Positions 27,622-35,724 of a DNA stretch of 64,000 bases are shown piece after piece. A program made the position numbers and the translations under genes. Location of the stretch: the NCBI RefSeq assembly GCF_003026455.1, contig NZ_PYMB01000001.1, positions 868,001 to 932,000 on the forward strand, written 5' to 3'. Source of the DNA: Photobacterium rosenbergii (GTDB lineage: Bacteria; Pseudomonadota; Gammaproteobacteria; Enterobacterales; Vibrionaceae). The notes under the pieces are model-generated. The model was not told the DNA's origin. It saw only the letters and a list, made by a program, of their open reading frames with translations, and made no database searches. Every line of letters begins with the position of its first letter. Positions within the stretch are counted from its first letter, which is position 1.

Positions 27622-28515
27622 TTACAGGCCGTATTTCTTGGCGTAGCCAGTGATATTCTCGTATGCAGTTTTCGCGTAAGTTAGTGGGTGCGCTTTGGCA
27701 GGATCCTGCTCAGCTTCAACCAGTAGCCAGCCTTTGTAATCGCGCTCTTTCAGTGCAGCGAAAACATCATCGTAATCAACGTCGCCAGTGCCAGGAACGG
27801 TGAATACACCATCAAGAACTGCGTTAAGGAATGATTTGTCTGCATCGCGAGCGGCCTTCATAACGTCTAGACGTAGGTCTTTAAAGTGCATGTGGCCGAT
27901 ACGGTGGCCCCAACGCTTGATCATGGTGACAGGGTTACCGCCGCCGTATGTGATGTGGCCTGTGTCCAGTGTTAGGTGAACAGCGTCGCCTGTAAGCTCC
28001 ATCATTAGGTTGATGTCGTCTTCAGTCTCACAGATAGTGCCCACGTGGTGGTGGAAAGACAGCTTGATGCCGTGCTCGTTAAGTAGGTACTCAGCTACTG
28101 TGGTTAACTTCTCGCAGTAAGCTTTCCACTCATCCATTGTTAGGATAACGCGCTGAGATAGTGGAGTGTTGATATCACCGTGAACGGTATTGCTCACTTC
28201 ACCAAATACCATCGCGTTACAACCCGCAGCTTTTAGAAGCTTGATATGGTCTTGCATCGCAGCGATTTCTTCTTCAGCCGTTAGCGTCATCAAGTTACCG
28301 CTGTACCAGCCAGAGGCTAGAACCAGACCGTGTTGTTCAAGAAGAGGGATAAGCACTTCTGGCTCACGAGGGTATTTAGTACCTAGTTCAGTACCAGTAA
28401 AGCCAGCTTCCGCCATTTCACTCAAACATGTTTCCAATGGGATTTCGCCGCCAAGTTCTGGCATATCATCGTTAGTCCAGGTCAGTGGGCTGATTCCATA
28501 TTGAACATTGCTCAT
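27622..28515 (-). CDS. iolE: myo-inosose-2 dehydratase
   Basis: A 297-residue TIM-barrel enzyme that removes water from scyllo-inosose to give the diketone substrate of IolD. The start at 28515 (MSNVQYGISPLTWTNDDMPE) has GGAG 8 bases upstream; the frame is open further but without ribosome sites. Motifs: YGISPLTWTNDD at the N-terminus, KLSFHHHVGTICETEDDI, VHLTLDTGHITYGGGNP and GWLLVEAEQDPAKAHP, which carry the metal-binding Glu, Asp and His of IolE. It is the first gene of the minus-strand inositol cluster, behind a 570-base control region shared with the MFS transporter. Confidence 0.93.
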   Translation of the reverse strand: MSNVQYGISPLTWTNDDMPELGGEIPLETCLSEMAEAGFTGTELGTKYPREPEVLIPLLEQHGLVLASGWYSGNLMTLTAEEEIAAMQDHIKLLKAAGCNAMVFGEVSNTVHGDINTPLSQRVILTMDEWKAYCEKLTTVAEYLLNEHGIKLSFHHHVGTICETEDDINLMMELTGDAVHLTLDTGHITYGGGNPVTMIKRWGHRIGHMHFKDLRLDVMKAARDADKSFLNAVLDGVFTVPGTGDVDYDDVFAALKERDYKGWLLVEAEQDPAKAHPLTYAKTAYENITGYAKKYGL

Positions 28516-28665
28516 GTTTGTACTCCAATTTTTTTGATTATTAAATTCCGGGTCGGTGACGATTGTGGTCAGTCCAGTGGAATATGTTCTTTGGGAATCT
28601 CTGAACCGTTTTTCAATCTGCACCATTTGCTTCACTGGAAATCACTATAACCGAAAAAATAAAAA

Positions 28666-28682
28666 CGAAAAATATTTTTCAC
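28666..28682 (+). promoter_or_regulatory. Candidate RpiR (IolR) operator 1
   Basis: CGAAAAATATTTTTCAC contains a perfect 14-base palindrome, GAAAAATATTTTTC. It is 15/17 identical to a second copy 153 bases away. The form is near the GGAA-N6-TTCC motif reported for RpiR-type IolR of rhizobia. It is closer to iolE. Confidence 0.6.
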
Positions 28683-28818
28683 AAGTAACAATCGTTTTCA
28701 TTTTTTCCAACAGAAATGAAAAAACCCCAGTAATCATGCGGCTTAGAAGAATTTCTTGAGCAAGATCACAGTTACATTTAATGCATATAAAACAATGATT
28801 TAACCAAAAACAATCTCA

Positions 28819-28835
28819 CGGAAAATATTTTTCGC
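28819..28835 (+). promoter_or_regulatory. Candidate RpiR (IolR) operator 2
   Basis: CGGAAAATATTTTTCGC, the second copy of the palindromic element, lies on the transporter side of the region. GGAA-N6-TTTC differs by one base from the rhizobial IolR consensus half-site pair. The two copies would allow joint control of both promoters. Confidence 0.6.
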
Positions 28836-29086
28836 AATTTGACGTAAGTATCATTTTTAGACAAAACCACCTATTCGCTATAGCCGTATAAATCCTGTGC
28901 GCTTATGATTTACGCCGTCACCAAGTGGAAAATTATTATCAAAGCAATAAATTACTATTAATAATATTGGTGATATGAATAGTACCGATGCAAATACCCT
29001 ACAGTAATTAGCGCATTGGAAAGCTACCCAACTCAAACTTATTCGATGGTTGAGTAAGAGACGGGAATCTCATAAAGGAGTAGAAC

Positions 29087-30529
29087 ATGTCATCCACAAC
29101 CGCGGCCGAGGCCCGAAAACATAATTTTGCTTATATAATCAGAATTTGTTGTATCGCAGCCCTAGGGGGAATTTTATTAGGTTACGATACTGCTGTTATT
29201 TCAGGCGCCATCGGTCCAATCAGGGAGCACTTCGGATTAACTCCAGCACAGACAGGCTGGGCAGTTTCAAGTGTTGTTCTAGGAAGTATTATCGGTGCCG
29301 TCAGCGCCGGTTGGTCCGCCCTAAAATACGGACGTCGCAACACCCTCTTCATTGCCGCCATCCTCTTCATGATCTCTGCCATCGGCTCTGCACTAGCAAC
29401 CACCTTCACTTTCTATGTCATGCTCCGCATCGTTGGCGGTGTCGCAGTAGGTTTGGCCTGTGTGGTTTCACCTATGTATATGTCTGAAGTGGCTCCAAAA
29501 GATTTCCGTGGCCGTGCTGTGAGTATGTTCCAGCAGTCTGCTGTTGTGGGCCAAACTGGTGTGTTCTATGTTAACTACCTAATTGCAAAAGGTATGAGTG
29601 AAGCTTGGCTGGTTGATATGGGCTGGCGTTGGATGCTGGGTTCAGAAGTCATTCCTGCCGCTCTTTTTGCCGGACTACTATTCCTTATTCCTGAATCACC
29701 ACGCTGGTTGGTACTCAAAGGCAAAATTGATCAAGCTAAAGATACCCTATCGCGCATCTCTAATCCGAAACATGCTGACCAACTGATCGGCGAGATCCAA
29801 GCATCACTGGCGGATTCTAATCAACCGGGCAAGAAACAAGTTAGCCTACGTTCGCCACTGCTGTTCGCTATCTTGGTGATCGGTACCTTCGTCGCTGCAG
29901 CCCAGCAGCTAACGGGTATCAACGTCATTATGTACTACACGCCGGAAATCCTGCGCCCAATTACAGGCAGTACAGAAAATGCGCTGTTCCAGACTACATT
30001 CGTTGGTGTCGTGTTCATTCTGGGTAACGCATTGGGTATGTACCTGATTGATAAGGTTGGCCGCCTACCGCTAATGAAATACGGTACGTTCGGCTGTGCC
30101 GTCGGTATGACAGTCGTTGGTTTTGTGCTTTACACCGGCACTGAAGGCTACGCTGCCCTATTCGCTCTGTGTCTATACGTTGTTTCCTATGCAACGTCTT
30201 GGGGCTGTGCATGCTGGACCATGATTTCTGAAATATTCCCGAACAGCATCCGTTCACGTGCAATGGCTATCGCTGTCGGTGCCCAGTGGTTTACCGGCTT
30301 CCTGGTTACCCAATCGTTCCCAATGCTGAATGAAAATGCCTTCTTAAAAGAGAACTTCAATGGTGCATTCAGCTTCTGGTTATTCGCCGCGCTATCGCTA
30401 ATCTGTATGTTTGTAGTCGTCAAATACGTTCCGGAAACCAAAGGCGTCAGTCTTGAGAAAATGGAAGAAGCTATGGCTAAGAAACTTGGCAAGAAAGTCC
30501 CTGCTAAAACAGCAGAAGCCACGGCTTAA
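29087..30529 (+). CDS. MFS sugar transporter, probable myo-inositol importer
   Basis: A 480-residue protein of the sugar porter family with 12 membrane helices. Family marks: GGILLGYDTAVISGAIGPI in helix 1, the RRNTL loop (KYGRRNTLFIAA), PESPRWLVLKGK at the end of helix 6, QQLTGINVIMYYTP in helix 7, DKVGRLPLMKYG, and VPETKGVSLEKMEE after helix 12. The QQxTGxNxxxYY stretch matches IolT/XylE-type proton symporters. Divergence from iolE makes myo-inositol the likely substrate. AAAGGAG precedes the ATG. A terminator follows, then a LysR gene on the same strand. Confidence 0.9.
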   Translation: MSSTTAAEARKHNFAYIIRICCIAALGGILLGYDTAVISGAIGPIREHFGLTPAQTGWAVSSVVLGSIIGAVSAGWSALKYGRRNTLFIAAILFMISAIGSALATTFTFYVMLRIVGGVAVGLACVVSPMYMSEVAPKDFRGRAVSMFQQSAVVGQTGVFYVNYLIAKGMSEAWLVDMGWRWMLGSEVIPAALFAGLLFLIPESPRWLVLKGKIDQAKDTLSRISNPKHADQLIGEIQASLADSNQPGKKQVSLRSPLLFAILVIGTFVAAAQQLTGINVIMYYTPEILRPITGSTENALFQTTFVGVVFILGNALGMYLIDKVGRLPLMKYGTFGCAVGMTVVGFVLYTGTEGYAALFALCLYVVSYATSWGCACWTMISEIFPNSIRSRAMAIAVGAQWFTGFLVTQSFPMLNENAFLKENFNGAFSFWLFAALSLICMFVVVKYVPETKGVSLEKMEEAMAKKLGKKVPAKTAEATA

Positions 30530-30544
30530 TTTAAAAGAAAGATC

Positions 30545-30574
30545 AGCAGGCTTTCGGTAAGAAAGCCTGCTTTT
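30545..30574 (+). terminator. Terminator after the sugar transporter gene
   Basis: Perfect arms GCAGGCTTTC and GAAAGCCTGC around GGTAA, followed by TTTT. A typical intrinsic terminator. Confidence 0.9.
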
Positions 30575-30596
30575 GCATTACCATAAGGGAGAAACC

Positions 30597-31493
30597 ATGC
30601 TCGATAAGATGGCTTTTTTTGTCTATGTCATCCGTACCGGCTCCATTTCAGCCGCTGCACGGAAATTTAATATCTCCGTCTCTGCCGGTAGCCGTTGGTT
30701 ACAGGATCTCGAACAAAGCTTTGGTATCACCTTGTGCCGCCGCACCAACCGATTGCTGACGGCCACCCCTGCAGGCCAAAAACTGGTCGATGAGTTTTCG
30801 CCTTTGGTTGATAACGCCGAGCAACTGTGTAGAAGCCTGCAAGACTTTCAGGAGCAAGACAAAGGTCATATCAATATTGTATGTACCCCGGTATATGCCA
30901 ATAATTTCCTGATGGATAAAATCAGCAACTATCTAATATCCCACCCAAATGTCACCTTTAATCTTAACGTGACCCCTTGGGCACTAGACCATGCTGCCGA
31001 GGCCGATTTGGTAATTAGTGCCAATGCTTGTTACCAAGGCTACCAGGAGAAGGACCTGCATTTAGTTCGTAGAGAAATAATGCAAAGCCCATTTGTAGCC
31101 GTAGCCTCTGCTGAGTACCTAGAGCGAAACCCGGCACCGGAACTCCCCACTGAACTCTCTAAGCACCAATGCTTATTTGCAACCACACTCACCGGCAGCA
31201 ATGATTGGATTTTTGAGCGCAACGGCGAAACCCAGATGATCAAAGTGCCTAAATCACTAGAGGTCAACGACAGTGATTTGCTTTTGCAGAGTGCCATTAA
31301 AGGAGCTGGCATTGCCTACCTCCCCGCCTTCATTGTCGATAAGCCCTTATCAGAAAAGCAACTTATCCCAGTGTTGGAAGATTATGAAACCAGTATTTGG
31401 AGCCTAAATCTTTATTACCACCCACCAACGAAAGCCTCTGCAGTAGCAAGCCATTTCAAAAGCTATTTGTTGGAGATGGAAGAAAATACATAA
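30597..31493 (+). CDS. LysR family regulator
   Basis: A 298-residue LysR-type regulator with the winged helix at the N-terminus (MLDKMAFFVYVIRTGSISAA, SVSAGSRWLQDLEQSFGITL) and the periplasmic-binding-like effector domain behind. The ATG at 30597 has AAGGGAG 6 bases upstream and begins at the standard LysR position; an in-frame codon at 30573 lies inside the upstream terminator. It follows the sugar transporter but behind a strong terminator. Its target is unclear; the convergent arylamine acetyltransferase starts only 2 bases after its end on the opposite strand. Cognate effector unknown. Confidence 0.88.
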   Translation: MLDKMAFFVYVIRTGSISAAARKFNISVSAGSRWLQDLEQSFGITLCRRTNRLLTATPAGQKLVDEFSPLVDNAEQLCRSLQDFQEQDKGHINIVCTPVYANNFLMDKISNYLISHPNVTFNLNVTPWALDHAAEADLVISANACYQGYQEKDLHLVRREIMQSPFVAVASAEYLERNPAPELPTELSKHQCLFATTLTGSNDWIFERNGETQMIKVPKSLEVNDSDLLLQSAIKGAGIAYLPAFIVDKPLSEKQLIPVLEDYETSIWSLNLYYHPPTKASAVASHFKSYLLEMEENT

Positions 31494-31495
31494 CT

Positions 31496-32269
31496 CTAAT
31501 CAGGAATAATACCAAATAGCTCAGCTAACAAAGCTGACCTTTCACTGGGGTGATAAGGCGTGATGGTTTTGCCCCTGCTTGATGTCCTAGCGATATGTTC
31601 ATCTGACAAAGCGATTCGTGTGTCGCCCTGTAATATTGAGACCACCCATTGTTTGGTGAATATTGAGCGTTCATCAAACTCAATAAACGCTATCGCATCT
31701 TTAAAATCTATCCGCTGATATGGCTCGTCTATGAACTGATACCGAGGTAAATCGTCATTATCGTCATACAACCACAACTGATAGCTATCATTGCCAATTG
31801 GTTTTATTTGGTGGGTGATCCCAAGGTGCTCAAAACCAAGCCTGCCATCCATCGGAATAACCTGACACATCGCCCGGGCATCACCAACATCTGCGATATA
31901 TTTGCAGCCATCAAGCTCAATAACTATGGCAATATGATTAGCCTCATCGCGAAGTTCACCTTCAACGAACATTCTTGCAGCGACACGATAGGCACGGTAA
32001 CCACAGTGCGTGAGTAGCTCAAATAATAAGTTATTGAGTTCAAAACACACCCCTCCCCGGCAGGAAAGAATCAACTTCTGGTATAGGTGAGAAGTTTCGT
32101 CGTTAATCGCCACTCCCGAGAGCACATCCAAATTCTCAAATGGGATTGACGATACCATCGCCTGACAAAGTGTATTGGCCCCTTCAAGGCCATTTAGTTC
32201 TGACAGCCGAAGACCAAGTCGCTGTTCAATTTGGGGGATCCAAGCTTTGTGTATCAATATCAGCTCCAA
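31496..32269 (-). CDS. Arylamine N-acetyltransferase
   Basis: A protein of about 257 residues that transfers acetyl groups from acetyl-CoA to arylamines or hydrazines. The Cys-His-Asp triad is visible: SCRGGVCFELNNLLFELL (Cys75), EANHIAIVIEL (His112) and KYIADVGDARA (Asp127). The start is uncertain: only TTG codons are available, at 32269 without ribosome site or at 32257 with GGAG 6 bases ahead; the latter removes four residues. It ends two bases from the end of the convergent LysR gene. Native role may be detoxification of aromatic amines. Confidence 0.88.
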   Translation of the reverse strand: MELILIHKAWIPQIEQRLGLRLSELNGLEGANTLCQAMVSSIPFENLDVLSGVAINDETSHLYQKLILSCRGGVCFELNNLLFELLTHCGYRAYRVAARMFVEGELRDEANHIAIVIELDGCKYIADVGDARAMCQVIPMDGRLGFEHLGITHQIKPIGNDSYQLWLYDDNDDLPRYQFIDEPYQRIDFKDAIAFIEFDERSIFTKQWVVSILQGDTRIALSDEHIARTSSRGKTITPYHPSERSALLAELFGIIPD

Positions 32270-32438
32270 TGGTATTTTATAAGTCGGCCTAACAACTGCC
32301 CTATCTTATAGCAACATAAAATCACCAACCATTGGAATTAATCAAGATTTTCTAACCCGTGCCACAGAACTCTGATATCAGTCGGTAGTAATCTGTTGGT
32401 TTCAAGAGAAAATCTCTCCATAAACTTTGGAACATCCT

Positions 32439-33152
32439 ATGCAATTCAATCACCTGCAACAACCTATAGGCACACCAATGCCTGACTGGCAAGGTGCCAG
32501 CACTCCGGAACTTGTAACCCTTAACGGTCAATTTTGCCGCGTCGAACCTCTTTGCCCTTCCCGCCACGGTAATGACTTATTTGAGGCTTTCTCCGCAGAC
32601 AAAGAAAACCGCATGTGGACTTACATGTTTATGGGGCCATTTGATAGTAAGCAAAGCTTCTTCGACTGGCTAACCCCTCTGCAACAAAGCCGCGACCCAC
32701 TTTTCTTCGCCATTATCGACCCTGTATCAGGATTGGCGGTGGGAATCGCCTCCTACATGCGAATTGTTCCACAAATGGGCGTGATCGAAATCGGTAACTT
32801 CCTTTTCTCGTCAAAGCTACAGAAAACACCTGCAACTACCGAAGCCATCCACCTGATGCTCAAACATGCCTTCGAGGATTTGGGCTACCGCCGTTGTGAA
32901 TGGAAATGTGATTCACTCAACCAGCCTTCTCGGCGGGCCGCAGAGCGACTAGGGTTCACTTATGAAGGGCTGTTCAGGCAAGCTATTGTCTACAATGGCC
33001 GAAATCGAGATACCACCTGGTATGCCATTATCGACAGCGACTGGACACAAATTTCCAAGGCACATCAAGCTTGGCTGTCGGCTGATAATTTCGATGTAAA
33101 AGGTATGCAGAAAAAACGCTTGGCAGAGTTGCTATCGCTGGGCATGGCCTAG
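32439..33152 (+). CDS. GNAT acetyltransferase, RimJ/RimL type
   Basis: A 237-residue acetyltransferase. It shows the pattern of the RimJ/RimL-like subgroup: LFEAFSADKENRMWTYMFMG, FFAIIDPVSGLAVGIASYMR, GVIEIGNFLFSSKLQKTPAT and RRCEWKCDSLNQPSRRAAER with LGFTYEGLFRQAIVYNGRNRD. Proteins of this subgroup acetylate N-terminal amines of proteins or free amino compounds. The start is the ATG at 32439, since the longer frame begins at a TTG. It stands alone, with a weak ribosome site. Substrate unknown. Confidence 0.85.
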   Translation: MQFNHLQQPIGTPMPDWQGASTPELVTLNGQFCRVEPLCPSRHGNDLFEAFSADKENRMWTYMFMGPFDSKQSFFDWLTPLQQSRDPLFFAIIDPVSGLAVGIASYMRIVPQMGVIEIGNFLFSSKLQKTPATTEAIHLMLKHAFEDLGYRRCEWKCDSLNQPSRRAAERLGFTYEGLFRQAIVYNGRNRDTTWYAIIDSDWTQISKAHQAWLSADNFDVKGMQKKRLAELLSLGMA

Positions 33153-33236
33153 CCCTTCATTGCTTACTCACTGGCATTCATTTAATCTTGCGCCCTATTG
33201 AGCTGATAAGAAACAAAAATCAACAAAGGGTTAACT

Positions 33237-33971
33237 GTGAAGATTTACCAGATCACCGACACTCACCTCGCCGAGGCTAGCAATGACCTAGATACCAATC
33301 TCATCAGACTACTAGACATTGTTAACCAAGATAAGGACGATAAAGTCTTGCTGTTGACCGGTGATCTCGCCAATGCTGCAGTCCCTGCTGCTTATCAGCG
33401 AATCCGAACTTACCTTGAGGCCTGCGAGTCCATTACCCATTGCTATGCGCTTGCAGGGAATCATGACGATCTGCATGTTATGAAAGCTTGCTTCAAGGGC
33501 AACAAGATTAAGATTCGCAAGTCTGCAATTGTGAACGGCTTCCCTTTCCATTTCCTCGATACCAGCCAAAAGCCTCTTGGCAATGATATGGATCTTGGAG
33601 CTGGGAGAGTGACCAACAGAGAAATAGCGGCCTTGAGAAAAGCCATAAGAAAAACACCAAAGCTAATCGTCTCACATCACCCGATCATTGATGTTAGCGG
33701 ACAATGGTTCAAGCAGATTGGCATTGAAAATCAAGCAGACGTTGTTCGCTGTTTCAATCACAAAAGGACAGTCATCAGCGGCCATGCCCACCATTATTTC
33801 GATATCGAGCAGGGAAATGTGCGCCAGTTGGTCGGCATAGCTTCCGCCTATGGCTTTGAGCACCAAAGCAATACCCCACAACGGAATAGCTACCTGGGGA
33901 TGAGTATTTACAAAGCTAGTTGGTCACAAGGCGAAATCTGTGTTGAGCACCTCAACAACTACCTATTGTAG
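33237..33971 (+). CDS. Calcineurin-like metallophosphoesterase, CpdA-like
   Basis: A 244-residue phosphoesterase with all class motifs in order: QITDTHL (residues 5-11), LLTGDLAN, LAGNHDD, SHHP and SGHAHHYFD. This set and the length match 3',5'-cyclic-AMP phosphodiesterase CpdA (about 275 residues), but the protein is shorter, and the true E. coli CpdA ortholog is usually beside parE/nudF, so this may be a paralog acting on another phosphodiester. A GTG start is used, with AAAGGG in front. It is cytosolic and monocistronic, followed by a nested inverted repeat. Confidence 0.8.
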   Translation: MKIYQITDTHLAEASNDLDTNLIRLLDIVNQDKDDKVLLLTGDLANAAVPAAYQRIRTYLEACESITHCYALAGNHDDLHVMKACFKGNKIKIRKSAIVNGFPFHFLDTSQKPLGNDMDLGAGRVTNREIAALRKAIRKTPKLIVSHHPIIDVSGQWFKQIGIENQADVVRCFNHKRTVISGHAHHYFDIEQGNVRQLVGIASAYGFEHQSNTPQRNSYLGMSIYKASWSQGEICVEHLNNYLL

Positions 33972-34002
33972 CTCTACACCTCATTACTAATTGGCTATGG
34001 AA

Positions 34003-34060
34003 AAGTGTCCCCCAAAGTACAGCCCAGTAAAGTACTCACTGGGCTAGGTCTGTGACACTT
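34003..34060. repeat. Nested inverted repeat at a convergent junction
   Basis: Outer arms AAGTGTC and GACACTT enclose inner arms AGCCCAGT and ACTGGGCT. It lies between the phosphoesterase gene and the convergent lipoprotein gene and touches the latter's stop. It may end both transcripts, though T-runs are absent. Confidence 0.5.
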
Positions 34061-34409
34061 ATTGATGAAGTAGCTCTACACCATCAAGCTCTACAACAGC
34101 TCGTGACATAGGTAATACTTGCCCTTCAGAAAGTAGGGACTCAAATTTTTCATTCGGTAGCGCCACCGAGTACGCACAGCGGTCTTCGATACACACTACT
34201 GCTTTGTCACTAGTTCGACGAATGTCAGTGACCTTTTGTGTCATTGCCATACCCGCAACAAGTTGCTCGCCGGAAGGTGATAGATCGAATAAGGTTGCAG
34301 TACTTGGATACAGCACATCGACCTGCTCAACGCTTTCATTCGGTGTTGATGTGCAGGCACTTAAGGAAAAAGCTGCAAGAGCTGGCAACAAAAGATGCTT
34401 GATTTTCAT
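34059..34409 (-). CDS. Small putative lipoprotein
   Basis: A 116-residue protein with a lipoprotein signal, MKIKHLLLPALAAFSLSACT, lipobox LSAC at residues 16-19. The mature part is short and beta-rich, with a cysteine pair in VVCIEDRCAYSVALP. No family recognised. It stands alone; its terminator-like region is shared with the convergent phosphoesterase gene. An outer-membrane location is likely because no Asp follows the lipidated Cys. Confidence 0.7.
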   Translation of the reverse strand: MKIKHLLLPALAAFSLSACTSTPNESVEQVDVLYPSTATLFDLSPSGEQLVAGMAMTQKVTDIRRTSDKAVVCIEDRCAYSVALPNEKFESLLSEGQVLPMSRAVVELDGVELLHQ

Positions 34410-34707
34410 TATGTTCCTTAATGAGTAGCCATTGGGGAAACGGCTATGGGTAGAATTAGATAATATCCTACATCATCGATAGATTGAGGCCACTTACCTT
34501 TGCCCAAATAGTCACTAAATGTCGCAAAATGACTCGTAGGTCTAAAAGCCGTAAGCCTTGGGTTGGTAACTCGTTTATGCCCTATTGTTTGTTAACACTT
34601 AGAAGTTAGAACAAAGTTGAACGATTAACTTTGATGTATGAAAAGTAATGCTTGGCAGTAGTAAAGATATGGCTCCAATATCCCGTATTTTCATATTGAA
34701 AACAAGT
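34410..34707. other. Intergenic region, no gene seen
   Basis: About 300 bases between the lipoprotein gene start and the end of a LysR gene on the same strand. It should hold the lipoprotein promoter. No repeat, RNA gene or operator was recognised. Confidence 0.4.
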
Positions 34708-35610
34708 TCATGACAAAATAGAACATGTTTCTCTAAACCAGTCACCAACCGCATTAATTATGTCTTGCTGCCATGACTTCTTAACGGCGCTAGAGGGATA
34801 CAACAAAACATAGCCAAGCCGACCAGTTTGCAGTGCAAAATCTAAGTCTAGCGAAAGAAAATCTTCATTAGATTCTTCCACCATGCTGGTGGGTAATAAA
34901 CTGAACCCCTCTAGCTCAAGTAGCCTAAATAGTGATTTAGGATCACTGACAGTGCTCGTTTGTGATGAAATCAGGGTCTGTTGGCCAAAGTTACTTTGCT
35001 CCAGATCTTCCAAAACATATTGTCTATGAAGTTGTAGCTCTGGCATCGAGAGTTGTTGCCTATTCGCTAATGGCGAATTTTTATGGACGTAATAGTTAAA
35101 CTCTGCATAACCCAGATTAATAAAGCTCACCCCTCTTTCCGGGTGAAGTTCACCCTGATTCAAAGTGATACAAAAATCCACTTCCCCTTTCACCAACAAG
35201 TCTAATGCCTGTTGTCGTGGTCGAGACAACCAATTAATGACAGTCATCGGATGTTGGGAGCGACATTCTTTGTCTATTTGTAGTATCGCTGAGCTTGGTA
35301 TGGAAGAGTCATGGCAAATAGATATACGTGTCTTATCACCTAAAAAAAGGCTCTCGGTAGCTGATTCGAGGGCATTCATTTGATAAATGATTAGTTTAGA
35401 AGCACGGAGTAAACTTTCTCCCTGTTCAGTCAGCTTTGGCGCCTTTCCATTTCTCTCAAATAATGTGATGCCCCAGTCAATTTCAAGATCGGAAACTTGT
35501 CGATGCAGGGTAGAACGATCTTTCTTCAGTTTTATTGCTGCTTTACTAAATGATCCTTGTTCTGCAACAGAAACAAAGGCATTCAGTTGATCAAATGACG
35601 CTCTCGGCAC
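34708..35610 (-). CDS. LysR family regulator
   Basis: A 300-residue LysR-type regulator. The GTG at 35610 is chosen because AGGAG lies 8 bases upstream and the protein then opens with the standard LysR helix (PRASFDQLNAFVSVAEQGSF); the longer frame from 35652 adds a cysteine- and arginine-bearing tail unlike the family. The helix-turn-helix is SKAAIKLKKDRSTLHRQVSD. It is divergent from a secreted amidase gene, with about 115 bases between starts, so it probably controls that gene and the membrane protein after it. Effector unknown. Confidence 0.87.
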   Translation of the reverse strand: MPRASFDQLNAFVSVAEQGSFSKAAIKLKKDRSTLHRQVSDLEIDWGITLFERNGKAPKLTEQGESLLRASKLIIYQMNALESATESLFLGDKTRISICHDSSIPSSAILQIDKECRSQHPMTVINWLSRPRQQALDLLVKGEVDFCITLNQGELHPERGVSFINLGYAEFNYYVHKNSPLANRQQLSMPELQLHRQYVLEDLEQSNFGQQTLISSQTSTVSDPKSLFRLLELEGFSLLPTSMVEESNEDFLSLDLDFALQTGRLGYVLLYPSSAVKKSWQQDIINAVGDWFRETCSILS

Positions 35611-35724
35611 AAGTAAACTCCTAAACAACACCCATCTTCTGTTGCAGATCATACAACAAAAGTGATTTTTAACGTTGTTCTTTAATGTTTAAAGTCATTA
35701 CAAAGACAACATAAATTAGGAAGT

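Larger units (their letters stand above)
28516..29086. promoter_or_regulatory. Divergent control region of iolE and the sugar transporter
   Basis: This 570-base AT-rich gap separates the two inositol transcription units and holds no gene. Besides the two matched palindromes listed separately, an inverted repeat TTTTCATTT ... AAATGAAAA occurs around 28695-28725. The transporter start has AAAGGAG and iolE has GGAG. Regulation by the RpiR protein of the cluster is inferred. Confidence 0.6.

Noticed and set aside
33237-33971. Naming the phosphoesterase cpdA
   Set aside because: The motifs fit, but it is shorter than CpdA and lacks the usual parE/nudF context, so the symbol was withheld.
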